The notes beneath the pieces were generated by a model. It ran no database searches. It saw only the letters and a program-made list of their open reading frames with translations, and was not told where the DNA came from. The position numbers and the translations under genes were made by a program. From CAG-791 sp963629395 (GTDB lineage: Bacteria; Bacillota; Clostridia; Lachnospirales; Lachnospiraceae): a stretch of DNA of 64,000 nt. Below are positions 50,905 through 59,255 of the stretch, piece after piece; position 1 is the first letter of the stretch, and every line of letters begins with the position of its first letter. Location of the stretch: contig CAVGIV010000002.1 of assembly GCA_963629395.1 (NCBI GenBank), positions 1 to 64,000 of the forward strand, given 5' to 3'.

Positions 50905-52020
50905 TCATGCCGGATACTTCTCCAGCACCTCCAACAGATACGCTTTCCACTGCTCATAAATGGTATCCGTTCCGGCAATTTTCCGGATCTTCCTGGCTTC
51001 CCTTCCGAGCCTTTCGCGAAGGGCCGGATCTTCGATGAGCCGTGTTATAGCCGCAGCCATCGCTTCCTCATCTCCCACCGGAACCAACAGACCGTTGATA
51101 CCGTCCTGAATCAGAATGCGGGGCGCGCCTGCTGGACAATCCGTTGATATACAGGGCATCCCCATGGCCATCGCCTCCATCAGCGCATTCGGCATTCCCT
51201 CATAATCGGAAGGAAGCGTATAGATGGATGCCCTAGGGATCAGCTCCTCCAGCCGGTCCGTACCTCCCATCAGCTGCATCCACTCCTGTGCCCCATTGTC
51301 ACGGATGATTTCCTCCAGCTTCTCCCTGGTCCCATCCTCTGCATCCGGTCCATAGATTCGAAGGGACCAGTCCGGGTGGCTTTGATGCACCCTGGCAAAG
51401 GCGCGAAGAAGCATTGCCTGATTCTTAAAATCCACCAGCCGTGAGCTCTGCACCACTACCTTTTCCTGGTGCTCATAATCCGGGTCCGGCAGATCAATGT
51501 ATTTTTGATTCACCGGATTTAAAATGATGCGCGAATTCTCCTGCAGGTAAGGGCGAAAGAAGTCCTTTTGCTCCTGCGTCTGGTAAACACATCCGGCCGC
51601 CTTCGGGAACAGGAAGCGAATCTGAAGCTTATCCGTAAATGCGCTGTAGAACGGCGCAGGATTGTTCCGAATGGAAATGATGACCGGAATCTTCAGTCCC
51701 AGCGCCGCCGTCAGTGCCCGAAAATTCGGACGATGCATAAAGGCACAGACCACATCCGGCTGCACCTGTTTAAGAAACTGCCGCAGATAGTGAATGCGCA
51801 GGTAAAACTTCACCCATCTGCCCTTGTTCTCGTCCTCAGGCTTTAGGCCGACATTGACGTGATGCACCCGCGGATCCAGCCAGAATTCATCCTTGTCGAT
51901 CCACTCCACGGTAACGTAGACGTCGTACCCTTCACTGGCAAACTTGTTCGCCAGATTGGAAACCACACGCTCTGCTCCTCCGTGTACCAGGCAATTCAAA
52001 TGAAATGCTATCTTCTTCAT
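50905..52020 (-). CDS. GT4 family glycosyltransferase
   Basis: 371 residues: KKIAFHLNCLVHGGAERVVS at the start, VVQSSRLVDFKNQAMLLRAF in the donor domain and EGMPNALMEAMAMG with the EX7E spacing. Cytosolic GT-B enzyme of the GalNAc/galactosyl capsule type (PglH/PglJ-like in outline). Paralogous to the gene at 49617. Sugar not inferable. It is 88 bp downstream of the PglA-like gene. Confidence 0.9.
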   Translation of the reverse strand: MKKIAFHLNCLVHGGAERVVSNLANKFASEGYDVYVTVEWIDKDEFWLDPRVHHVNVGLKPEDENKGRWVKFYLRIHYLRQFLKQVQPDVVCAFMHRPNFRALTAALGLKIPVIISIRNNPAPFYSAFTDKLQIRFLFPKAAGCVYQTQEQKDFFRPYLQENSRIILNPVNQKYIDLPDPDYEHQEKVVVQSSRLVDFKNQAMLLRAFARVHQSHPDWSLRIYGPDAEDGTREKLEEIIRDNGAQEWMQLMGGTDRLEELIPRASIYTLPSDYEGMPNALMEAMAMGMPCISTDCPAGAPRILIQDGINGLLVPVGDEEAMAAAITRLIEDPALRERLGREARKIRKIAGTDTIYEQWKAYLLEVLEKYPA

Positions 52021-52108
52021 ACTCTGTTCTCTTTGTGCTTCCCGGTGAAAGGATACCGGCAGAATGTCCGGATCAAGCCTCTGCGCCGGCTTTCTTAGAG
52101 GAGGACAT

Positions 52109-53221
52109 CTATTTTGCAGCGTCCGCAGCCGGCATCATTGCCGTCTCGATTTCTTCCAGATAGGCAGCTGCCACCTTTTCCCGGTCGAACTCCTCCACCA
52201 TCTTCTGCCGGGCTGCCTCGCCCATAGCTGCCCGCTGGGAACGGTTGATGGTCAGAAAATGCCGCAATGTGCGGATCAGCTCATTGGCAGAATGCGGTGC
52301 GAAGCCGTACCCGGTCACGCCGTCTTCAAAAATTTCCCGGCAGCCGGAAATGTTGGAGGCAATTACCGGTCTTGCGCAGGCCGAGGCCTCCATGAGCACG
52401 TTCGACATTCCCTCATGCCAGGTGGGCATAACCACAGCAGAGCACGCTTTATAATAGTCATGCATGTCCGGATGGAAGCCCAGCTGCACGATCTCTCCGC
52501 GAAGGCTCCTGGCATCCAGCTCCTCCTGATAGTCCTCATCGCAGTATCCGCAGATAGCGAAGGTCACCTGCTCGGAATGCAGAACCTCTGCGGCCCGCAG
52601 GAACTCCTCGATGCCCTTTTCCTTCATAACGCGTCCTACATAGAGGAAATTGGTTCCCTCTCCCTCCGGATAGGGGAGCGGCTGCCATACCTTCAGATTC
52701 ACACCGGACCCGGGAACCAGCCGGTCCTTCCCGTGAATAAGACCGGCTCTCCGGAAAATCAGACGATTTTCCTCATTCTGGAAGAACACGCAGCTCGCCT
52801 TCTTCAGTCCCTCATAGTACATTCTCTCCACCAGCATCAGGAGCGGCCCGCTCTTCTGGAATGTGCTCCCAAGACCTGTGATAGTAGGAATATACGGAAT
52901 GCCGGCCTTCCGGCAGACATAGCCGCCATAGACATTCGGCTTAATGGTATAGGTAAGGACCAGAGAAGGCTTATATTTTCTGACCAGCTTCTCGTAGGCG
53001 TGCAAAAGCTGCAGATCCTGCAGGGGATTCATTCCGCGCCGATTGATCTTCGTCATCTCAATGACAACGCCCTCCTGCTCCAACAACTGCGTCTTCACTG
53101 TATCCGGGAGACTTGCCACAACCTTATAGCGCTCCAGGAGCTTTAGCACCAGTTCATTCCGAAAATCATACAGTCCGCCGGAGGAATTGGCCAGAATCAG
53201 AACGGTTTTCTTCTCACTCAT
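52109..53221 (-). CDS. GT4 glycosyltransferase of the PglA/CapM type
   Basis: 370 residues. VLILANSSGGLYDFRNELVL and TYTIKPNVYGGYVCRKAG are characteristic of the PglA/WbpY-like subgroup that adds the second sugar to a PglC-type lipid-linked amino sugar; NFLYVGRVMKEKGIEEFL and HEGMSNVLMEASACARP follow in the donor domain. The start overlaps the ATP-grasp stop by 4 bp (ATGA). With a PglC-type initiating enzyme in the same operon, a role as the second-sugar transferase is plausible. Confidence 0.9.
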   Translation of the reverse strand: MSEKKTVLILANSSGGLYDFRNELVLKLLERYKVVASLPDTVKTQLLEQEGVVIEMTKINRRGMNPLQDLQLLHAYEKLVRKYKPSLVLTYTIKPNVYGGYVCRKAGIPYIPTITGLGSTFQKSGPLLMLVERMYYEGLKKASCVFFQNEENRLIFRRAGLIHGKDRLVPGSGVNLKVWQPLPYPEGEGTNFLYVGRVMKEKGIEEFLRAAEVLHSEQVTFAICGYCDEDYQEELDARSLRGEIVQLGFHPDMHDYYKACSAVVMPTWHEGMSNVLMEASACARPVIASNISGCREIFEDGVTGYGFAPHSANELIRTLRHFLTINRSQRAAMGEAARQKMVEEFDREKVAAAYLEEIETAMMPAADAAK

Positions 53222-54246
53222 ACCAGCTCACTCTCCCTGCAGATGGCAATTTCATTGTATTTCATCATATAGATGCCCTTCTCGTAATTTCCCAGTGAAA
53301 CTCTGTTCTCTATTCCCTGAAGATTCTGCACGAGCTGCGCCGGGAAGTCCACGCCGCAGGCATAGGCATGCGGATAACCGCCTCCAAACCTTGGATTCAC
53401 CTCCGAAAGATACCATTCACCCTCCGGGATCTGATCGGACTCGTTTTCCATTCCGTGCTCGTCATGAAAAAGATCGATATCGATCATACCGCGAAAACCG
53501 CATCCTTCTGCAAACGCCGCCAGCTTTGCAAAGAGCTCCTCATCCTTCACCGACACCGATTTGTCCGTCTCACCGGCCCGCATACGAAGCTTCTTTTTGA
53601 GGAAAATGGAAGTGCATTTGCCCGAAATCAGGTCCACATACAGATCACATCCGTATTCCTGTCCCGTCATAAGCTCCTGTATCATGAGATCCTCATAGTT
53701 GTCCAGGAGCGTTTCCATAGTTTTTTGATCCTGCACCAGATTGATGTTAAGGCTTGCGCTCCCCTTCTGCGGTTTTACAAAAACAGGAAAGGCAGCCTCC
53801 CCGCCGGAAACGGCATCGAGAAATTCCTCCTTCCGCGTCCAGCATCCGGCCGTGCGAATTCCTTTCTCTTTTAGAAGCTGATACATTCTGTATTTATCCA
53901 GGCAGGTTTCACACAGCTCATACGGAGAAACCACCGGAATGACGCCGATTTCTTCAAACCGCTTCTGCTCCCTGGCCAGAAGAGATAGCTCCGGATCAAT
54001 CAAAGAGAACACGCCGCAAATGCTTTCCCTGCGGCAGATATCCAGAATCCGATCGAGGTAGTCCGGTGCTGTGATGCGGGGAACCACATAGGCTTTATCC
54101 GCATCGTACAGTGCCGGTGCCAGTGACGAGGCATCGGTAGCCACCACTTTACCCTTTCCGGCCAGTGCTGTCCGGAATGCCTGCACCACCTTATTGCGTG
54201 TTCCTGCGCTTAGAATCAAGATATTGATGTTCTCCTGTGTCTGCAT
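53218..54246 (-). CDS. ATP-grasp ligase in glycan locus
   Basis: 342 residues. An N-terminal Rossmann-like domain (INILILSAGTRNKVVQAF), then an ATP-grasp domain with FVKPQKGSAS, LMTGQEYGCDLYVDL and the metal/ATP-binding VNPRFGGGYPHAY near residues 275-285. This CarB/PylC-like class joins a carboxylate to an amine through an acyl phosphate. Coupled to the PglA-like gene (ATGA) and next to a PLP enzyme, it may ligate an amino acid or similar acid onto the 4-amino sugar made by the PglF/PglE pair (inference). Start at MQTQEN with a GAGG site; earlier in-frame residues are noise. Confidence 0.85.
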   Translation of the reverse strand: MQTQENINILILSAGTRNKVVQAFRTALAGKGKVVATDASSLAPALYDADKAYVVPRITAPDYLDRILDICRRESICGVFSLIDPELSLLAREQKRFEEIGVIPVVSPYELCETCLDKYRMYQLLKEKGIRTAGCWTRKEEFLDAVSGGEAAFPVFVKPQKGSASLNINLVQDQKTMETLLDNYEDLMIQELMTGQEYGCDLYVDLISGKCTSIFLKKKLRMRAGETDKSVSVKDEELFAKLAAFAEGCGFRGMIDIDLFHDEHGMENESDQIPEGEWYLSEVNPRFGGGYPHAYACGVDFPAQLVQNLQGIENRVSLGNYEKGIYMMKYNEIAICRESELV

Positions 54247-54292
54247 CACTGCCTCTTTCTCGTATCGATACATATGGTGTTCGTCTCTTGAC

Positions 54293-55366
54293 TTATGATA
54301 CACGGATTGCTCCGCGCTCTGCGCTCCCGCAATCATCGAACCACAGCGGTGTTCCGCCTGTGTGGATGAACAAAAGCTTCTCTCCGCGGATGTCATGCGC
54401 TCTGAGATACTCCAGCATGCCATAGAAGGCCTTCCCCACGTAGGTGGTATCCATCGGAATGCCGTCCTGCTCCATCACGCGCTCTATGCACTCCCTTTCC
54501 TCCTTTGTAGTCCTTCCGTACCCTCCGAGCCGGTACCCATCCTCAAAGATGAGATCCTCCTCCCGGAAAAGCTTCTCCGGATTTACCGCCGGGGGACAAG
54601 CGGCCTTGTCCATCCATGAAAACGGATGACCCTGTGCATGCTCTCCCAGCATCCGGTAATACTCCAATATGCTCTCCCGCACCACGTCCTTTCCGCGCGG
54701 GCAGGCTCTTGCAATGCTGATGCCGATGATCCGGTCCGAGGAGCCGGTCAGCTCCTTTCCGCAGACAAGACCTGCCTGTGTGGAGCCGGTTCCGCTCGCA
54801 TGAAAGATATGGGAAAACTGCAGTCCCATACGCTCCTCCTGCCTGCGAATCTCATAAAAGGCATCGACGTAGCTCTGTGTTCCCGCATTGCCGTGCCCGC
54901 CGCCCTGAATGAAATACGGCGTCTTCCCAGCATCCCGAAAGCCCTGCATCCGTCGTTCAATCGTATCGTGCACCTGCTCCACCGGAACAGTCTCAACACT
55001 CGCCCTAAGCTGCATGACCATCCGGCGGTTAAACAGTGTATGGGCGGCGTCCTCCTTCTCATCACTTCCTGCGGAAATGATGTGGCAGGAAATCCCCAGC
55101 GCCGCTGCAAGGTTCGCAATGATCCGGCAGTGGTTGGAGGCCTCTGAGCCGTAGGTCATGACAACATCCGGATGGAGCTCCTGTATCTCCCGGTAAAAAT
55201 ACGCCGCCTTCCTTGCCTTGTTGCCGCCGAAGGAAAACGGGATAAAGTCATCCCGCTTGATGTAAATCTCATTCCCAAGTGCTTCATCATAGCAGCCCGA
55301 GAGCTTCACAATCGGCGTTTGTGCAAAGGCCTGCTCAAAGAGCGGAATCCTCTTTTCAGTCTTCAC
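54293..55366 (-). CDS. Fold-type II PLP enzyme (ACC deaminase / D-cysteine desulfhydrase family)
   Basis: 357 residues. PIVKLSG, IKRDDFIPFSFGGNKARKA (the PLP lysine lies in GGNKxRK, residues 48-53), YGSEASNHCRIIANLAAAL and HASGTGSTQAGLV match the ACC deaminase/D-cysteine desulfhydrase group. Start is GTG at 55364-55366 with AAAGGAG 6 nt upstream, overlapping the end of the phosphoglycosyl transferase gene by 11 bp. Members deaminate, desulfhydrate or racemise small amino acids. Its placement in a glycan operon is atypical; it may make the acid or amino acid used by the neighbouring ATP-grasp ligase. Confidence 0.85.
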   Translation of the reverse strand: MKTEKRIPLFEQAFAQTPIVKLSGCYDEALGNEIYIKRDDFIPFSFGGNKARKAAYFYREIQELHPDVVMTYGSEASNHCRIIANLAAALGISCHIISAGSDEKEDAAHTLFNRRMVMQLRASVETVPVEQVHDTIERRMQGFRDAGKTPYFIQGGGHGNAGTQSYVDAFYEIRRQEERMGLQFSHIFHASGTGSTQAGLVCGKELTGSSDRIIGISIARACPRGKDVVRESILEYYRMLGEHAQGHPFSWMDKAACPPAVNPEKLFREEDLIFEDGYRLGGYGRTTKEERECIERVMEQDGIPMDTTYVGKAFYGMLEYLRAHDIRGEKLLFIHTGGTPLWFDDCGSAERGAIRVS

Positions 55367-56000
55367 GGCGCTCCTTTCCCCTGCGATAGACATCAAAATC
55401 CGGAATGGTCTGCTCGGCTCCCGACTGCACGCCGGAATGGTGCAGCACCTTTCCCACCGTCTGCAGTACAATGGAAACATCCAATGCCAAGCTGCAGTGC
55501 TCCACATAATCCAGATCGTACCGGAACCGGTCCTCCCAGTTCAGGGCATTCCGGCCGTGAATCTGGGCAAGTCCGGTCAGCCCCGGACGAACATCATGAC
55601 GGTGCATTTCCTCCTCGGTATAATAGGGAAGGTAGCGGACCAGAAGGGGCCTTGGTCCCACAAAGGACATGTCTCCTTTTAGAATATTCACAAATTCCGG
55701 CAGCTCATCCAGACTCGTTGCCCGAAGAAGCCGGCCGAATTTCGGCAGTCGCTCGGCATCCGGCAGAAGATTTCCGTCTGCATCCCTTGCATCCGTCATG
55801 GAACGAAATTTTAAAAGGCCGAAGATCCTTCCGTCTTTTCCCGGACGGTCCTGATGGAAGAAGACAGGCGCTCCCAGCTTCACCCGTACGAGCGCCGTCA
55901 CAATCAGAAAGACCGGACTCAGCACAATGAGTCCGATCAAAGCCAGTATAATGTCCAGAATTCGTTTGATCACGCTGCGATAGATCATCTCTTGCTCCAT
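55356..56000 (-). CDS. PglC-type small phosphoglycosyl transferase
   Basis: 214 residues: a single reentrant hydrophobic helix at about 10-35, GAPVFFHQDRPGKDG, LLKFRSM, SLDELPEFVNILKGDMSFVGPRPLL and RPGLTGLAQIHGRN. It lacks the N-terminal helices and CoA-like domain of the WbaP-type enzyme at 12707, so it is the monotopic form (PglC, WcfS). It starts the lipid-linked glycan of locus 2 with a phospho-amino-sugar, in keeping with the PglF/PglE enzymes upstream. It overlaps the PLP enzyme gene by 11 bp. Confidence 0.93.
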   Translation of the reverse strand: MEQEMIYRSVIKRILDIILALIGLIVLSPVFLIVTALVRVKLGAPVFFHQDRPGKDGRIFGLLKFRSMTDARDADGNLLPDAERLPKFGRLLRATSLDELPEFVNILKGDMSFVGPRPLLVRYLPYYTEEEMHRHDVRPGLTGLAQIHGRNALNWEDRFRYDLDYVEHCSLALDVSIVLQTVGKVLHHSGVQSGAEQTIPDFDVYRRGKERRED

Positions 56001-56054
56001 TACAGTTCCTGCTGCCTGCGTAGCCAGACGGCTCCGCTGCCGCTCATCCGCCAC

Positions 56055-57194
56055 TTAAAAGAGTCCCCGGATAATGGATACGATGCGCGCCATATCCTCC
56101 TGCGTGTTCTTGTTGTCGGAGGGAAGGCAAAGGCCTCTCTCATAGATATCCATGCAGACCGATCCTTTTTCGCTCTGGGCGCCCTCCGGATCGGCAATGA
56201 AATCACAGCCCGCATATACCGGCTGATTGTTCATCGGGTTCCAGATTGGCCGTGAATCAATATTTTCCTTCTGCAGCGCAGCGAAAATATCCATCGGCTT
56301 CACAGGAGACTCTTCCTTCAAGGTGATGCAGGAGAGCCAGTTGTTGCAGTCCGCCTCCGGACCGCCCAGCGGATTCATCTCAATGACATCAATGTCTGCA
56401 AAGGCATTTTTATAATACTGATAAATTGCCTTTTTCTGTGCAATGTGCTCCTCTAAATGCAGCATCTGCCCTCGGCCGACACCGGCAAGGAGGTTGCTCA
56501 TCCGGTAGTTAAAGCCAATCTCCTTATGGAGATAGTACGGCACGGGCTCTCTTGCCTGCGTAGCCAGGAACCGCGCATGGCGAATGGCCTCCTCATCGTC
56601 CGACACCAGCATTCCGCCGCCGGAGGTTGTAATGATCTTGTTGCCGTTGAAGGACAAAATTCCGAATGTCCCATAGGTCCCGCAGCGTTTGCCCTTCCAG
56701 CTGCTGCCAAGTGCCTCGGCGGCGTCCTCGATCAGCGGTGTATCATGCTCCCGGCAGATGGCTTCGATCTCGTCGAGTCTGGCCGGTGTTCCGTACAGAT
56801 CTGCGCACAGCACCGCCTTGACCTTCGGATATTTATCAAAGGCGAGGCGAAGAGCCTCCGGCGACATGTTCCAGGTATCCCGCTCCGAATCGATAAAGAC
56901 CAGCTGCCCGCGTTCGTACGCCACCGGATTGCAGGTCGCCGCAAAGGTCATGGATGTACAGAACACCACATCCCCCGGCTGAATGTCCAGGAGACGAACT
57001 GCCAGGTGAATGGCTGCGGTACCTGCAGACAATGCCGCCGCGTGGCCAATGCCGATGTAGGCTGCAACGTCCTTTTCAAAGGCATCCACATTCGGTCCGA
57101 GAGGCGCTACCCAATTGGTGTCAAAGGCCTCCTGCACGAACCGCTGCTCATCGCCGTGCATGGTTGGACTGGAGAGATATATTTTGCCGCTCAT
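56055..57194 (-). CDS. DegT/DnrJ/EryC1-type NDP-4-keto-sugar aminotransferase (PglE-like)
   Basis: 379 residues. PLGPNVDAFE, the SAGTAAIHLA loop, catalytic-site EDAAEALG (D157) and the PLP lysine K186 in SFNGNKIITTSGGG define the family. PglE transaminates UDP-4-keto-6-deoxy-GlcNAc to the 4-amino sugar. It follows the PglF-like gene by 21 bp. A GAAGGAGG site fixes the MSGKIYLSS start; the ATG seven codons earlier is part of that site. Confidence 0.92.
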   Translation of the reverse strand: MSGKIYLSSPTMHGDEQRFVQEAFDTNWVAPLGPNVDAFEKDVAAYIGIGHAAALSAGTAAIHLAVRLLDIQPGDVVFCTSMTFAATCNPVAYERGQLVFIDSERDTWNMSPEALRLAFDKYPKVKAVLCADLYGTPARLDEIEAICREHDTPLIEDAAEALGSSWKGKRCGTYGTFGILSFNGNKIITTSGGGMLVSDDEEAIRHARFLATQAREPVPYYLHKEIGFNYRMSNLLAGVGRGQMLHLEEHIAQKKAIYQYYKNAFADIDVIEMNPLGGPEADCNNWLSCITLKEESPVKPMDIFAALQKENIDSRPIWNPMNNQPVYAGCDFIADPEGAQSEKGSVCMDIYERGLCLPSDNKNTQEDMARIVSIIRGLF

Positions 57195-57215
57195 TACTGC
57201 CTCCTTCTGTTCCAT

Positions 57216-59216
57216 TTATCTCTGTGTACGAATGACCTCGGACTCATGTGCCCGGTCATCGTGCCCCGCTTCCATTCGCTTCTGCTGCTTTTCCAGCTCC
57301 TCATGAATGCGTTCCCGGTTCACCTCCGTGTTCTTGCGGTAGGTGGGAACGATCTCACGCACGATCTCCCGGATGGCCGGCGACTCCTCATAGGCCGCCT
57401 CCTTGAGCCGCTGGAGCTGCACGAAAAAGTTCTCCTCATTGATCTCCAGCGGCTTTCCGATGTGGATCTGCCGGTTGGCTGTATCCTTCATGCCCTCTTC
57501 ATTCATGAGCATCTCTTCGTACAGCTTCTCCCCGGGGCGCAGTCCAGTAAAGACGATCTTAATGTCCTCCCCCACCTTATAACCGGAGAGCTTGATCAGG
57601 TTCTCGGCCAGGTCCAGAATGCGAACCGGCTCTCCCATGTCCAGAATGAAGATTTCTCCGCCTCTTGCGTAGGCGCCGGCCTGCAGCACCAGGGAGACGG
57701 CCTCCGGAATGGTCATAAAATAACGAATGATGTTCGGATCCGTCACCGTCACCGGTCCGCCGGCTGCAATCTGCTTTTTAAACAGCGGGATGACACTTCC
57801 ATTGGAGCCAAGGACATTGCCGAAGCGCACCGCCACAAAATTGCACGCATAATGGCGGTTGAACACCTGAATGATCATCTCGCAGATGCGCTTGGAGGCA
57901 CCCATGATGTTGGTGGGATTGACCGCCTTATCCGTGGAGATCATGACAAAGCGCTCGGTGCCGCAGGCTGCTGCTGCCATCGCCGTATTGAAGGTACCGA
58001 AGACGTTGTTTTTGATGGACTCGCAGGGGCTGACCTCCATGAGCGGCACATGCTTGTGCGCAGCGGCATGATAAACGATTTCCGGGCGATACTTATCAAA
58101 GATCCAGTTGATGCGCTTTTCATTCCGGACGGATGCAATCAGCACCACCAGATCCAGGTCCGGATATCTGCGGCGCAGCTCCTGCTGCACGTCATACGCG
58201 CTGTTCTCATAGATGTCAATCAGAATCAGCTGCCGCGGATGATGTCCCGCAATCTGCCGGCAGAGCTCCGAGCCGATGGAGCCGCCGCCGCCGGTGACAC
58301 AGACCACCTTTCCCTGCACATAGCCGATGATGGAATCCAGATCGACCTTCACCGGATCCCTTCCCAGAAGGTCCTCCACCTCGACATCATGAAGCTTGGA
58401 GACGCTGACCTCGCCGTTTACCAGCTGATAAATGCCGGGAAGCGTACGCATCTTGCACTTGGTCTCCTTACAGATGTCCAGAATCCCCTTCATCTGGGCT
58501 CTGGAAAGCGACGGAATGGCAACAATGATCTCATCGATATCGTATTGCTCCACTGCTTCCGGGATCTGCTCACGGCCGCCGACAACCTTGACGCCCTGAA
58601 TGTATTTACCCCATTTGTCCTGTGAATCGTCAATCAGACATTTAAGGCTCATCGTCGAGTAGTGCGAATTCAGGATCTCGCGGACAATGATGTTCCCCGC
58701 TTCGCCGGCACCGATGACCATCACGTTCGTGGCATTGCTGCGGTTGGCGTTTTTGTGCTTCACCCCTCGCAGAAACCGGTAGGAAAACCGGCTGACAAAG
58801 GTCAGTGAGATCATCAGGAACATGTAGAGAAAGTAATAGCTCTTCGGAACAGCCTGTATATCATGCCGGTTCAGATGCAGAACTCCTACATTCAATATCG
58901 CTGCCGCCACATTGGCGAACACAAGGTTCTGCAGCTCCGTTTCCCCCGCAAAGGCCCAGAGGGAGTCGTACAGACGAAACAGCCAGAACATGGCAAGGGT
59001 CACAGCAATCGTAAGCGGGAGAACCTCCATCACCGGCAGGTAAAAGTAATCCGGGATCTCTGACGGCTGAAACTCATAGCGGATCAAAAGCGACAGGTAG
59101 CTCGCCAGAATCACACTCAATATATCGTAAACAATCAGGACGACGCGCCGCCAGAACTTCGCATAATTAAATGTATGCTCCGATCCTTGCTGCGTATTCT
59201 TTTCCGACTTGAACAT
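57216..59216 (-). CDS. PglF/WbpM-type UDP-GlcNAc 4,6-dehydratase, membrane-bound
   Basis: 666 residues. Four membrane helices in the first 145 residues, a first nucleotide-binding domain (VIGAGEAGNIIV near 167-178), and the SDR catalytic domain with TGGGGSIG at 308-315. The catalytic motif reads S427-T428-D429 and M438-x3-K442 (NIMGASK): Met replaces the usual Tyr, the known SMK-type change in WbpM/PglF. It makes UDP-4-keto-6-deoxy-GlcNAc for the aminotransferase encoded next. Start with GAGG 5 nt upstream. A long opposite-strand open frame here is a shadow. Confidence 0.94.
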   Translation of the reverse strand: MFKSEKNTQQGSEHTFNYAKFWRRVVLIVYDILSVILASYLSLLIRYEFQPSEIPDYFYLPVMEVLPLTIAVTLAMFWLFRLYDSLWAFAGETELQNLVFANVAAAILNVGVLHLNRHDIQAVPKSYYFLYMFLMISLTFVSRFSYRFLRGVKHKNANRSNATNVMVIGAGEAGNIIVREILNSHYSTMSLKCLIDDSQDKWGKYIQGVKVVGGREQIPEAVEQYDIDEIIVAIPSLSRAQMKGILDICKETKCKMRTLPGIYQLVNGEVSVSKLHDVEVEDLLGRDPVKVDLDSIIGYVQGKVVCVTGGGGSIGSELCRQIAGHHPRQLILIDIYENSAYDVQQELRRRYPDLDLVVLIASVRNEKRINWIFDKYRPEIVYHAAAHKHVPLMEVSPCESIKNNVFGTFNTAMAAAACGTERFVMISTDKAVNPTNIMGASKRICEMIIQVFNRHYACNFVAVRFGNVLGSNGSVIPLFKKQIAAGGPVTVTDPNIIRYFMTIPEAVSLVLQAGAYARGGEIFILDMGEPVRILDLAENLIKLSGYKVGEDIKIVFTGLRPGEKLYEEMLMNEEGMKDTANRQIHIGKPLEINEENFFVQLQRLKEAAYEESPAIREIVREIVPTYRKNTEVNRERIHEELEKQQKRMEAGHDDRAHESEVIRTQR

Positions 59217-59255
59217 ATATACCTCAACGAATGATGCCGGCGCCAAATGCTCCTG

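Noticed and set aside
56457..58625. 722-residue open frame on the plus strand
   Set aside because: It lies wholly antisense to the PglE-like and PglF-like genes, whose catalytic motifs are intact. Its translation is His/Leu/Arg-rich without any domain pattern, as expected for a codon-bias shadow.
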